64,000 bases of DNA, taken from contig CM068367.1 in the NCBI GenBank assembly GCA_034769895.1, forward strand, positions 125,773,927-125,837,926, written 5' to 3'. Source of the stretch: Magicicada septendecula (taxonomy: Eukaryota; Arthropoda; Insecta; Hemiptera; Cicadidae). The translations under genes and the position numbers were made by a program. Shown piece by piece: positions 8,621 to 21,107 of this stretch. The notes beneath the pieces are model-generated. The model saw only the letters and a program-made list of their open reading frames with translations. It was not told the origin of the DNA and did not search any database. The first letter of the stretch is position 1. Each line of letters opens with the position of its first letter.

Positions 8621-10057
8621 ACTGCTGTTAAAATGCACACAGTACATAATAGGGAGATAATAAATTTTAAAAGAGAAAGGATGCAGATTTTGTATTGAAT
8701 GTAAACAAACAACATTGGGAATATCGACTTACTCAGTCAACATAGAGGTCGATTCCTATATGATATAAAACCATATTTAGTTATATGTTCAGAAAATAAT
8801 ATATGAAATTGGAATGAATGTTATAAGAAGAGTAAAGAGTAATAAAATTATAATTTAATAAATAACCAATAGAATTACGAATATTAGAGGTAAAATAAAG
8901 ATGTTTAATAAGAAATAGAAAAATGATATATGTTTTAATAGGTATATGATAAACAGATGTAAAGAAATTAGGGAATTATCAAAAAGGCAATTTTGTAAAT
9001 TGTTAAAAAAATTGTATTATATAGTGATGAAGGAAATGTATTAGTCTTCAATTATATGAGAAAAGAAACATTAGTAGTCTTCAATTATATCTGAGAAAAG
9101 AAACATTAGTAGTCTTCGATTATATCTGAGAAAAGAAACATTAGTAGTATTCGATTATATCTGAGAAAAGAAACATTAGTAGTCTTCTATTATATCTGAG
9201 AAAAGAAACATTAGTCTTCAATTAAATTCATTAAAAGAAACATTAGTAGTCTTCAATTAAATTCATTAAGAGTAACGTTATTAGTCTTCAATTAAATTCA
9301 TTAAGAGTAACGTTATGAGTCTTCAATTAAATTTAATAAGAGTAACATGAGTCTAATTATATATCTAATAGTAACTACAGGAAGAGTCTAAATTAATAAA
9401 ATAACATTCGTACAGCATCAAGTTAATGTAACAAGGAAAAGAAAATACAGTAAAGGAATTTAAATTGTGATACCAGAGTTTTGATTATAATATTTAATAA
9501 ATAAATAATAATACGAGAAATATAACAATATCCTTGATAGAACGACGACCAAAGAGGAAAATCTTGGACTGAAGAATAGTTTAAGTGGCCATAAAGGATA
9601 ATTAAGTGTTCCGAGGAGACATCTGTGTTGCAGTAGTCCTGGAGAGCGGCATTCAGCGGTGAGAGCAATAAGAAATTTGTGTGAAGGAACAGATTGCCAA
9701 GCCTAATATTGCTTTTGAAAAAAAGGTAAACCACAACCAGAAGTGAACCCGTGGCAGCTGGAAGGATTCAGAATCGGTTAAGTTACATTAGTCTGTTATT
9801 TATTTTTTACATGGTTAATTATCAAAATACTACATATTAACTGAATCTGGTTTGGTTTAAAGAAAAGAAAATAATAGATACAATCGTAAATACGATCAAA
9901 TAACTTAATAATCATTAACCCTGAGAGAAAGAGTTTCTTTACATGGTAAATAAAAAACATAATAACAGTAGGTACATTTATTAATTGTATTATACTATTA
10001 AATAATTACAATACCTGTGTATTCTATTGTAGTCTATCAGTAAAAAACAACAGTACA
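8618..10057 (+). repeat. 5' LTR of second Gypsy element
   Basis: 1440 bp, from TGTACTG to CAGTACA. Matches 15614-16992 nearly base for base. The length difference is mainly a minisatellite with more units here. Confidence 0.95.
9040..9372 (+). repeat. Minisatellite inside the 5' LTR
   Basis: About ten units of 32-36 bp built on ATTAGTAGTCTTCAATTA plus a GAAAAGAAAC or AAGAGTAAC tail. Early units carry TATCTGAGAAAAG; later ones carry AATTCATTAAGAG. The copy in the 3' LTR (16036-16313) has fewer units. Confidence 0.9.
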
Positions 10058-10062
10058 GATAA

Positions 10063-10078
10063 TGGCGCCCATACGTGA
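10063..10078 (+). promoter_or_regulatory. Primer-binding site of second Gypsy element
   Basis: TGGCGCCCATACGTGA lies five bases after the LTR end, where a tRNA 3' end primes minus-strand synthesis. The first eight bases equal those of a lysine-tRNA site; the rest differs, so the tRNA was not identified. Confidence 0.65.
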
Positions 10079-10183
10079 AAGCAAAGATTTTCTTTAAACC
10101 AGCACCAAATAACACAATTTTGTTGAATTTAATTAGCATAAAAATTTTATCCTTGTAATTAAAATTAAGTTAAAGATTGTAAA

Positions 10184-11870
10184 ATGGCTAACAAACCAGA
10201 GCAACGATATGAATTAAGGAGTAATAGTGCTGAAGAGAAAGAAACTGAAATGGAAATAATAGTAGAGGATGCCCAAGGGGACCAACCAAAGAAACCAAAC
10301 CAACCAATGGATGCAAATTTCCAGGAGATGATGAGAATTATAATGGAAGGGAATAACAAAACCAGCGAAACATTATTGAAACAAATAAATGAAAAAATGG
10401 ATAGTAACAGTAAAAAATAAAGAAACAAATGAAATTAGATAATGAAAACTTATTAAAACAAAATATTGAAGAACTCAAGAAACAAATGAGGGAAGATAAG
10501 GAGGAATTAAAAGGACAATTGAAGGAAGAGAGTGAGAAAAATAAAGAGGAATTGAAACAACAGTTAGATGAGTATAAAACAGAAATAAGGAATAGAATTA
10601 CAGAAACTAACCAGAACGTTGAGAAAACTAATGAAAATTTAACTCAATTACGTGGAGAGGTAATAAATTAAATTATTGAAGTGGAAGAGAAATTAGGAGA
10701 AAATAAACAAGAAGTCATGGAACAGATGACGAGAGAATTGGTAAAACACAAACAGGAGGTAACGAGCAATATTCAATCCATGGGACAACAGTTGGACAGC
10801 AATAATACCAAAATAGAGGATACCATGGGACAATTAGTATTAAGGGTCAATGAAATAGAACAAAATGGTAATCAAACATGTGTTATACGAGAAGACAAGA
10901 ATATTAGTCATGAGGTGCCACATATGAAAGGATATATAAAAAATCCTATGGAGTATTTAAATAGAATGAAGGAATATTTGAATAGTACCAAGGAAAATAG
11001 ATGGGAGAGAATTAAGCTAATGTTAGATCAAGGGTTCCATGAAATGAATGATTATTGGTGGGATGCTGTTAGAAACACCTTGAATAGCTACCAGGAATTT
11101 GTGGACAGCTATAAAAATAAATATTGGACGCGATCCATACAGATAAGGGTGCGGGAGACCATAGTATATGGTAGGTACAATCCAAGTATAGGACAAACAC
11201 CAACCTCGTATTTTTTATCGCATGTTTGCAGGGCAAGATATTTAGATCCACCCATGGATGACAGATATGTGGTGGAAGCTTTGAGTCATCATTTTCCTGA
11301 AACGGTAAGCTTAGCACAATTTGCCAGTCAAGCTAATACTATAGATGACCTTGTTACTCACTGATTATGAGAGGAAAATGAATTGTGACAATCGCGTTAA
11401 ACAAGGGAATATGAGAAGAGATAGCTACCCTAATAGATATCCGGAAGAACAAAACCGTGATAGGAATCAAATAGTAGAAAGGAACGACCAAAGAAATGTT
11501 CCAAGATACCAGGATAGGGAAGGTGGAAGAAATTACTACAGAAACGATAATTGGAATGACCGGAGATATGATAATAATAATAATAATAATAATTACAGTA
11601 ATAATTATAGGGGCAACCACGCTTCAAATAACTATCGAGCGAATTTTATATGCCGAAACTATGATTCCCGAATCTACAATAGTCGTTACCAGAGGGAGAC
11701 TGATCGAAATGGATATTCTCGCAGTGAGGAGAGACAGAGTGAGGTGAACAACAATTATGAACAGTTAAGAAATAGAGAGCAACATAGTTCAGTTTCCCAA
11801 TCAGAAAATAGTCAACAGGAAGTAAGGAGAGAGGAGAGAGTAACCATAAATGAAAATCAGGAAAACTAGA
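10184..11870 (+). pseudogene. gag region of second Gypsy element (broken)
   Basis: Begins MANKPEQRYELRSN. The first half is a long charged coiled coil rich in Lys, Glu and Asn. A capsid-like segment follows (about 10.9-11.35 kb; PMEYLNRMKEYL, DYWWDAVRNTLNSYQEFVDSY). It ends in an Asn/Arg/Tyr-rich basic tail (about 11.4-11.85 kb) with a poly-Asn run. No CCHC zinc knuckle is visible; the basic Asn/Arg tail may replace it for RNA binding, which is inference. The product would form the particle shell. The region is broken in several places and is treated as a fossil. Confidence 0.8.
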
Positions 11871-11879
11871 GAAGACTGT

Positions 11880-14800
11880 GAGTGAGTGCAGTGGTCAACC
11901 ACAGTCAAATAGCCGATCACTGTCTTGGATAACCAGTTTAGGTCAGGATTTTATGGACAATGAGAGAATCAATAAAAATGTAATTGAGAGTGATGTAGTG
12001 TATATTACGGGTCAATATGGAAAACCAATCAACATTTTATTATTGATACTGGTGCCGAAATATCATTGATGAGTATGACTAAATACCATGAATTAAAGGA
12101 AAAAGAAAAGGGAATCACGTCATCCGAAGGAAAGGCTAATAGAATTTATGAATTACCTGTGAGCAAAATTACTATAGTGGGTGTAACAGGACGAGCCAAT
12201 AGAACTGCTCGCAAACAAATAATGATGAATGTACAATTCACTGGAAGGGTGATACCATTAACATTTGTAGTATATCAAAATATAGAAACGGAAATATTAG
12301 TCGGATGTGATAACTTGCGGAAGTATGAAACTATTATTGATTTAGAAACTAATCAGGTGGTATTTACATACGATAAACAAAAAATACCTATAACAATTAT
12401 AAATAGAAAGGAAGAGGTAAGGAAAATGGTCAATTCAACCAAATTAAGTGATAAATTTGAATACTCATATAAGGATAGACTAATCAATACAAAGTCACTA
12501 CAGCAGTTAACAATAAATAATCCAATGTGGGAGGAGAAAATGCAAGAAATCAGACAATTTTGTAATCATAATAATCAACTAAACAAAGAGCAAATAGATC
12601 AGTTAATGGAAATTTATTTGAAACATTATAAAGTATTTTCAAACAAACCTGGCAAAATAGTAGGAGTGCAATGTAAGTTACCAATAAAGAGAAAATGTGA
12701 CATTTAACAAAAGATCATATCCCATACCTTACAAATTAAGAGAGCAAGTACAGGAAGAAATCGACAAAATGCTTCGTAAAGACACCATTGAACTAAGTCA
12801 GTCAGAACACACTAGCCCATTAGTAGTAATTCCCAAAAAAGATAAGTCATTAAGATTGTGTTTAGATGCATGTCAAATTAATCAGATGATAATTTCTGAT
12901 AAGACGTCGCCTGAGAACATAGGAGAAATTTTAAAACGTTTTAATAACGTACCATTTTTTAGTAGTTGGGATGCTGTATCTGGATATTGGCAAGTAGAAT
13001 TGCATCCAGAAAGCAGAAAATATGTGAGTTTCATAGTAAACGGTAGGAATTATCAATTTAAAAGATTACCTTTTGGTCTGGTCAATAGTGTGGTTATATT
13101 TATAAAATGTCTTCATGAAGTATTGGGTAAGGAGATTTTGCAATTTACTACAGTATATGTCGATGATTTGGTAATTGCATCAAGCAGTTGGGAAGAACAT
13201 TGTCATCGAATTGATAAGGTACTTACCAGATTGGGAGAACATGGAATTACGCTAAAATTAGACAAGTCAACATTCATAGCCAGCAAGATTAAGTTTTTAG
13301 GGTTTATAGTTTCGGATACCGGCATATCGGCGGATCCTGATAAAATACAATCAATACAGAATTTCCCATGTCCAAAAAATGTAAAACAATTACAAAATTT
13401 CTTAGGTCTTTGTAATTATTACAGAAATTTCCAAAGCAATTACTCCGACCTAACACATCATTATCAACATTTAATTTGTAAGAAGAATAAGTGGAAGTGG
13501 ACCGAAAAGGATGAGGAAGTATTCAATGAAGTGAAACAGAGATTTTTACAGTGTGTCATGTTAAGTCACCCAGATTTTAGTAAAGTTTTTTATTTAAATT
13601 GTGATGCCAGTGGAGTAAGTTTAGGATCGGTGTTATATCAAGAAAATGACAAGGGAGAACCAAAGATAATAGCTTTTGCAAGCCATACACAAATTAAAGC
13701 AGAATTTAATTATACAATAACTGAAAAAGAGACATCGAGTGTTGTATTTGCAATAACTAAATTCTGAATATACTTATTAAACAGTGAGGTAGTAGTACGT
13801 ACCGATCATCAAGCAATAACCTTTTTTAAAAACTGTAAGATGTCACATGGAAGGCTCACAAGATGGATGCTCCAGTTACAAGAGTATCAGATAAAATGGG
13901 AGTACTTACCAGGCAATAAAAATATAGTAGCAGATATATTATCCAGAGTAGGTGATCAAGAAGAAATAATGGCCAAAGAAGCACGTAAAGTTTTGGCATG
14001 CTTTAGGAATAAACGAGAATTAAAACTCATCGTGGAAGAAATAAAGAAATTACAGCCAACCGATATTAGAATACAAAAGTTGAGGAAAAGGATGGAAAGC
14101 ACTTCCAACACTACATCACATTATATGATTCATGAAGGAATGATGTTTAGGAACACCGACAAAAGAAATACTGATTGGAAAATTTTAGTGCCAGAAGAGG
14201 TATGTAATAAATTAATTGTTGATTATCATGAGAGATATGGACACCAAGGTCAGAAGAAAGTAGTGTCAGCACTCAAGGAACACTTTTACATGAATAAATT
14301 AGAAAAGAAAGTAATTCGATCCATAGAAACATGTGATATTTATCAAAAAGTCAAGTTAGCTAATGTTAGATATGAGGGAAGGTGGATAAATAATCAAGCA
14401 TCGAGATCGCTAGAACAAGTTTTTATTGACATTTGTGGACCATTCCCAACTAGTGGTAGGAGACGTAGCAAGTACGTATTGATTATCATGGACAGTTTTA
14501 CTAGATTTACAAAATTATATCCCATCACTAAGGCCAATACTTACACTATAGTTAAAATAATTAAAGAAAAGTTTATAAAGGAGGTAGGATTGCCTAATAG
14601 TATTATATCTGATCATGGAACACAATTTACAGGTGTCAAGTGGCAGAATGCTATGACAGCCATAAAAATTCGTACGTATAAAACATCGGTTTACCATCCC
14701 AATAGTAACCCGGCCGAAAGAATGCTCAAAGAAGTGGATCGTTTATTCCGCACATATTGCCATGATCAACATAACAGATGGAGCGAATATTTTAGTAAAG

Positions 14801-15040
14801 CAGAGGAGTTTATAAATTTAGCCAATCATGATAGTACCGGTGTGACACCATATGAGGCAATGTACAAGAAACGCCCACCCAGAATTATCGAAAGTTTAGT
14901 TGATTTTACATGGTTCACTCAACCACAGAAGGACGTACAAGTTATTATGGAGAGTCGGATTAAAGTGAAGGCAGAGGAAAGAGCCAGACGACAATACAAG
15001 AAGAGATTATCATATAGGAGAGTTAGTACTGGTTCGTAAC
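11880..15040 (+). pseudogene. pol region of second Gypsy element: protease, RT, RNase H, integrase (broken)
   Basis: Parts in order: protease with a DTGAE-type motif near 12.05 kb; reverse transcriptase from about 12.7 kb with LPFGL (about 13.07 kb) and YVDD (about 13.16 kb); RNase H with NCDAS (about 13.6 kb); and integrase from about 14.2 kb, with a zinc-binding His/Cys head, DICGPF, SDHGTQF and a conserved Glu in NPAERM. The order is that of Ty3/Gypsy. The region contains several breaks, so no working polyprotein is expected from this copy. The near-identical LTRs imply it was moved recently, perhaps by enzymes from another copy. Confidence 0.85.
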
Positions 15041-15596
15041 AGACAACTTCCCAGCAGTAAGGAGAAGTTGATGAAAAAATTATTTTTATGTTATGTAGGC
15101 CCATTCATAATTAATACAGTGAATGATAACAATACGGTAGTAATAAAATACCAGGATGGAAAAATTAAAGGATCCTACAGTATTAATCAACTTCACCCGT
15201 ATAAGTCAGATAAGAAATAAATGAATTCTGCAATAAAGAACAAATGAAATGTAAGCCCCGGATTGGGAAGATGAGGTCCGAAAGAAAGAGAATGTTTTAG
15301 TCATGTTTTTGAGTTTTTTAGCCATAAAATTAGGCACAATTGTTATTTATTATTTATTATTTTGATGTAAAACCAGTTGGTTTAATTAACGTTGTTTTAA
15401 GTCATAAATAAGTGTTTAAGATATCATGATTCATGATAATAAGGAACCATATTTGTAATATTAATAAAAGAAAAAACTAATTTGTTAAAAGAATTTTGTG
15501 AGGTACAAATACCTAATTAATCAGATGTTTAAATGTTAAGATTAGACTATGTTGGTTATTTCAAAATTTCATCTAAAATTGTACCTGAAATTATGA
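15041..15596 (+). other. Noncoding tail of second Gypsy element
   Basis: About 550 bp between integrase and LTR. The first part (to about 15220) still reads like the basic C-terminal end of pol (KYQDGKIKGSYSINQLHPY). The rest is AT-rich and noncoding. Confidence 0.55.
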
Positions 15597-15608
15597 AATA
15601 AGGGAAGG
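15597..15608 (+). promoter_or_regulatory. Probable polypurine tract of second Gypsy element
   Basis: AATAAGGGAAGG lies five bases before the 3' LTR. The small gap to the TG start makes the exact primer uncertain. Confidence 0.5.
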
Positions 15609-15613
15609 TATTA

Positions 15614-16992
15614 TGTACTGCTGTTAAAATGCACACAGTACATAATAGGGAGATAATAAATTTTAAAAGAGAAAGGATGCAGATTTTGTATTGAATGTAA
15701 ACAAACAACATTGGGAATATCGACTTACTCAGTCAACATAGAGGTCGATTCCTATATGATATAAAACCATATTTAGTTATATGTTCAGAAAATAATATAT
15801 GAAATTGGAATGAATGTTATAAGAAGAGTAAAGAGTAATAAAATTATAATTTAATAAATAACCAATAGAATTACGAATATTAGAGGTAAAATAAAGATGT
15901 TTAATAAGAAATAGAAAAATGATATATGTTTTAATAGGTATATGACAAACAGATGTAAAGAAATTAGGGAATTATCATAGGGGCAATTTTGTAAATTGTT
16001 AAAAAAATTGTATTGTATAGTGATGAAGGAAATGTATTAGTCTTCAATTATATCTGAGAAAAGAAACAGTAGTCTTCAATTATATCTGAGAAAAGAAACA
16101 TTAGTAGTCTTCAATTATATCTGAGAAAAGAAACATTAGTCTTCAATTAAATTCATTAAAAGAAACATTAGTAGTCTTCAATTAAATTCATTAAGAGTAA
16201 CGTTATTAGTCTTCAATTAAATTCATTAAGAGTAACGTTATGAGTCTTCAATTAAATTTAATAAGAGTAACATGAAGAGTCTAATTATATATCTAATAGT
16301 AACTACAGGAAGAGTCTAAATTAATAAAATAACATTCGTACAGCATCAAGTTAATGTAACAAGGAAAAGAAAATACAGTAAAGGAATTTAAATTGTGATA
16401 CCAGAGTTTTGATTATAATATTTAATAAATAAATAATAATACGAGAAATATAACAATATCCTTGATAGAACGACGACCGAAGAGGAAAATCTTGGACTGA
16501 AGAATAGTTTAAGTGGCCATAAAGGATAATTAAGTGTTCCGAGGAGACATCTGTGTTGCAGTAGTCCTGGAGAGCGGCATTCAGCGGTGAGAGCAGTAAG
16601 AAATTTGTGTGAAGGAACAGATTGCCAAGCCTAATATTGCTTTTGAAAAAAAGGTAAACAACAACCAGAAGTGAACCCGTGGCAGCTGGAAGGATTCAGA
16701 ATCGGTTAAGTTACATTAGTCTGTTATTTATTTTTTACATGGTTAATTATCAAAATACTACATATTAACTGAATCTGGTTTGGTTTAAAGAAAAGAAAAT
16801 AATAGATACAATCGTAAATACGATCAAATAACTTAATAATCATTAACCCTGAGAGAAAGAGTTTCTTTACATGTACTGGTAAATAAAAAACATAATAACA
16901 GTAGGTACATTTATTAATTGTATTATACTTAATTAAATAATTACAATACCTGTGTATTCTATTGTATTCTATCAGTAAAAAACAACAGTACA
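15614..16992 (+). repeat. 3' LTR of second Gypsy element
   Basis: 1379 bp, TGTACTG to CAGTACA, near-identical to 8618-10057. The internal minisatellite (16036-16313) is shorter by about two units. Confidence 0.95.
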
Positions 16993-17182
16993 ATATAAAT
17001 TTAGTATTTTCATTATGAACTCAAGTTAGCTAAACTTTTCATGTGATTATATATATACATATATAAATTATATACAATAAAAAGTTATTTATCAGTCTAT
17101 CTATTTCATAAATAATTGTTTATTGGTTGCCAATCATTCATTTTCCATTATCTAATTTATCCATAAATTTGACTAAAAAGGA
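16993..17182. other. AT-rich flank right of the Gypsy element
   Basis: Begins with the ATAT duplication and the phrase AACTCAAGTTAGCTAAA, which also follows repeat copy A near 6400. Probably the displaced continuation of repeat copy B. No gene. Confidence 0.45.
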
Positions 17183-17926
17183 TAAAATAAAAAAAGGTTA
17201 AAAAACGTTTTTAAAAAACGCTTTTATTTAAAATTTATAAAATATTCAATGTACTAAAAAGGCAAAAATAATTTTTCTTATACTAAGTACAATAGTGATC
17301 CATGTACTACAAAGGAAAAAATAATTTAACTTTTAATCAAATCATCAAATACAATGAGAAATAATGAAAATAATGTTCGTTAATCAAAAATTGTTGAACA
17401 TTAAGTATCACTAATAATAAAAGCGTGGGCGCCGAAGCAGTGGTGGCGATAAGGCCCCCGCAGACCCCGCGGCGCGGGGGGGGCCCCGACCCTCTGGGGG
17501 CCCCGCCACTCTGGCCCCTAGAAAAAAATATGAAACGAGCTATAATAGGAAAAAAAGTTTTAATGGGGTCCGACTACCGGCAAATTTGTATTTAAAATAC
17601 GAAATATACGTTTTATTTAAGTGTATAGACATGCAAAAAAACTACGTTTTCCGAAATGACATTACTGTTTGTAGTTTGTAAGCGAAGCTTATCTTATCTC
17701 TTGTGGTGCCCGTACGTCCGTGCGATGAGTCACTCGTCACTGAGGAGACGTAAACAAACACAACACAATGTAGTTCGGTACTCAGTAGTGCGTCGCATCT
17801 CATGCGCGATAGTACTGTATTGCATTCATTTCGTAATTTAGTGCCGTTTAAGTTTAATGACTTAACATTTGATTTTAGTTTTTGTATTTTGTGTAGAGTT
17901 AGAGTGTTAGAGACAGAGTTTATAAA

Positions 17927-20577
17927 ATGGAAAGTAAGCTTGAATATTTAAGTGGTGCTACGAAAAGGAAACTGCAAAAACAACGAGAAGATCTAAAAGT
18001 AAACTTTCAAAACTCGACCAGTTTTTCAAAAAATCATCAAAATGTGAAGTTGAACAACCCAAACCCGGGTCAAGTCCAAGTAATGAAAAAGAAACAAAAA
18101 TCGGACTGGAAGTTGATTGTGACAGTGACAATAAACCTGATTTAAACATTAGTCCGTCGGATACAGTGATACAACTACGGAAACAAATAAGCAACTGCAA
18201 CATGAACAAGAAGAACAACTGCTAGGCATTGAATGTGTTCGCCAGTCCGAAGACATACCTGGACCAGAAAATCAGTTTGAACCAACTGAAGTTATAAGTA
18301 ATCACGCAAATAAAACTAGTTTAGCAGGCCCTTCCGATCCAAACTGCCAAAGTTTTGAGACAGGTATTGCATTCTATAAAAATCAAGCTACAATGACAGA
18401 CGAGGTGAAAAAGTTAATAACGTTAAGTGAACTTTGTCAAACAAAGGGTCCTTTCCCGAAGGATTCCGTTTCTAAGCGGTCTTTCAGTACAGCATATTAT
18501 TCTTTCAAAACTGCAGCAGGCCAAATTGTTCACAGGTTTTGGCTTTGTTACTCTCGTAATCTAGATGGAGTCTATTGTTTACCATGTTGGCTTTTCAGCC
18601 AAAGTGCTGATGCCCAAAGCTGGCGTGAAGGCGATATTAGAGATTGGAAAGGTCTCAGTAAAAAAATTAAAGTTCATGAAAGTAGCAATGCTCATTTACA
18701 ATCTTGTCTCACGTATGCCACTTGGAAAAAGAGTAAAACGGTAGCTGATCAAATTTCCGATGAGCGGAAAAAATGGAAAGATATTTTTATACAGATTGTG
18801 GACGTCATTCGAACCATGGCACTGTGTTCATTGCCGTTTCTTGGCCATAGAGAATCATTACATGAAATAAATCCTGAAAGTGGAAATTTTTTGAACATAC
18901 TATCTTTAATTTCTCGCTACGATTCTCTCCTTAGTGCACATTTAGAAAATGAAAAAACCAGATCAAAATACCTCCACTATGACATTCAAAATGAAATCAT
19001 TAACTTGCTAGGAAAATCAGTATTGACTGCCTTACTAAAACAGATTCACTCGTCTCCTTTTTTTTCTATAATTGTTGATAGCACACAAGACATTTCTAAG
19101 ATTGACCAAATGAGTGTTGTAATCAGATACATTAACATAGTAGAAGAATCTCCTGGCAATTATAAAACTGTGATTAGTGAGTCCGTTTTGGGATTTCAAG
19201 AAATAAAGGATCCCAACAGTGAGGGGTTTCAAAGTAAGATTTTAGACTTTTTGAAAACAAATGAAATTGACATTAGTAAGTGTAGAGGTCAAGGTTATGA
19301 CGGTGCAACAACAATGAGCGGGAAATACTCTGGGTTACAGAAAAGAATTATGGATATAGTCCCAAACGCGGATTACGTACACTGTGCTGCACATAACCTG
19401 AACTTGGTGATCAATGATTCAGTATCAAATATTTCTGAAATAAGACAATTTTATGACATAGTACAGAAAACTTATGTTTTTCAGTGAAAGCTTACATAGA
19501 TGGCAAGAACTTAACACTGCCGTTAAAGAAGACAGCTCTGCCAAAAATCTAACTTTAAAAAAGCTATGTCCAACAAGGTGGTCTTCTAGACACGACTGTC
19601 TGTTAGCTTTAAGAAATGATTTCAAAATTGTGATTAAGTGTTTGACAGAACTTATTCTATACAGCTCAAAAAAACCCGAGGCAGAAGAAGCATTAGCAAT
19701 TAGAAACCACCTGGAAAGCTTTGAATTTATTCTTGTGCTCTGCCTTGAAACTAAGATTTTAGAGAACGTAAATATAACTTCGAAAGCACTACAGAGGCCA
19801 ACTGTTGACCTAGGCAGAGCGTGGCAGTTTCTAAGCCGCGCTTGTGATGAGTTAAAAGTTTTAAGAAAGGACTTTGCCGGCTTTCTTGCTGGTGCTAAAC
19901 AGTTGGCCCAGTCATGGGACATAACTCGTAACATGAAAAATAAGCGTAAGCGAGATGTAAAACGCTTCTTTGTTGAATTATCAGTTGACCATAGAATTGA
20001 CGACCCAGTGAAATCATTTGAAGTAAAAGTTTTCAATGCAACGCTAGATATTGTAATAGCTCAGCTACAAATGAGATTCGAAGGATTGCGTTGCATTGAT
20101 GATAGGTTTTCATTCCTGACGCCTCAGAATTTAGTAAACTTCTCACAAGAGACAATAGTGGAGAAAAGTAAGGCTCTGGTAAATGTGTATCCTGGTGACC
20201 TTTCCACATCACTGCCTGACCAAGTAATATCCTTCAAAGCTCTGATGGCCAAAGAAATTGTACACAAGAAAAGTATTCGAGAAATGATGAATTTACTGGT
20301 TGAAGAAAACAGCTGCCTTATGAGCTGCCTCCCAGACTTAACTACAGCTTTGCAGCTTTATTTAACCATACCTGTCACAACAGCTACAGCGGAAAGAAGC
20401 TTTTCAAAACTTAAATTAATTAAGTCATACTTAAGAAGTGCCATGGCCCAAACTCGGTTGAGTGACTTGGCACTGTTAAGCATTGAGAATGAAGAGACAC
20501 AGAAAACTAATATCAACGAAGTGGTTGAAAAGTTCTTAGCTATTAAAAAAAGAAGACTAGGCTTAGGAAAACAGTGA
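17927..20577 (+). pseudogene. hAT transposase (TTF-type zinc finger, hAT dimerisation tail), frameshifted
   Basis: Start MESKLEYLSGATKRK at 17927. The basic N-terminal part changes frame at least twice before about 18240 (near 18000 and again near 18165-18215). From about 18240 a long frame runs to 19487 and then shifts again to the frame at 19474-20577. Visible parts: a zinc-finger-like segment (GVYCLPCWLF...HESSNAHLQSC), catalytic Asp in IIVDST, second Asp in GQGYDGATTMSG, VHCAAHNLNLV, and the C-terminal dimerisation domain with catalytic Glu in ATAERSFSKLK. These three acidic residues make the RNase H-fold site that cuts and joins DNA. Tail KKRRLGLGKQ. About three frameshifts, so inactive unless some are assembly errors. 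Confidence 0.9.
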
Positions 20578-21107
20578 ACTTTGGTTGATCCTCATCTGTA
20601 AATACTGTACATTACTTGAGTTCGAGTGTTATTGAATTGGATTAGACTTAAGGAGAACGTGTATAGAGTATATTCAAGAATTTCACAAATTCAGTTACAA
20701 ACTAATTTAAATGTTTGAAAAAAGCTAGAATGTTACTTTGATATTCGTTTTTAAATAATAAATTATTAACACTCTGTGTGCGGTACTGTTTCATAGTCTG
20801 AATTTAGATCTTTGACGTAAAAATAAATAATTCTTTTTATTTTGGTTTTTTTATAGTTTGTATAGAACTTTGTCTATTTAGCAACAATGAATTTTAAGAG
20901 TTTGTATACGTGTAAAACATCCTTTGCAAATTGCAAACGCTTTGTGATAGACGAGAAAGTATTCACAAACCATTGTTGTGAAACACACGTAAATAGAAAC
21001 TCATTTGAGTGTTTTCCCCTATTACGTATACAAAATTTAACCATTTTTATAGGGCCCCCTAATTAGTTTCGCGGGGGGGGGGGCCCGTTTCGTTAGCGCC
21101 GCCACTG
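20578..21107 (+). other. 3' noncoding end of the hAT element
   Basis: AT-rich untranslated region with AATAAA-like signals near 20756 and a closing G-run and terminal repeat at 21070-21107. No other gene. Confidence 0.7.

Larger units (their letters stand above)
8618..16992 (+). mobile_element. Ty3/Gypsy LTR retrotransposon, full length with both LTRs
   Basis: Two long LTRs with ends TGTACTG and CAGTACA flank a primer-binding site, gag, protease, RT, RNase H and integrase. ATAT precedes the left LTR (8614-8617) and follows the right LTR (16993-16996), consistent with a 4-bp target duplication, though the site is itself TA-rich. The LTRs agree at about 99% by eye outside a variable minisatellite, so the insertion is young. 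The coding body is nevertheless broken, with roughly half a dozen breaks, so this copy looks dead. Some frame changes in Gypsy elements are natural gag-pol frameshifts. Confidence 0.95.
17438..21107 (+). mobile_element. hAT DNA transposon, inserted in the foldback element
   Basis: The terminal inverted repeats begin CAGTGGTGGCG on the left and, reversed, CAGTGGCGGCG on the right. The 8-bp target duplication CGCCGAAG is intact at 17430-17437 and 21108-21115, diagnostic of hAT. Both subterminal regions are G/C-rich against an AT-rich background. The 3.67-kb interior carries one decayed transposase gene on the plus strand. The clean duplication and the recognisable protein suggest moderate age. 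Confidence 0.95.

Noticed and set aside
8467-8715. Minus-strand ORF ending like the plus-strand ORF at 7508-7699
   Set aside because: The shared ending is only the inverted repeat of the Penelope dimer read from both sides.
9040-9372. Regular 35-bp repeats that could be taken for a CRISPR array
   Set aside because: No unique spacers; it is a minisatellite inside a eukaryotic LTR.
17453-17520. GC-rich patch resembling a CpG island or rRNA piece
   Set aside because: It is the subterminal G/C-rich end of the hAT element, matched by a G-run at the other end.
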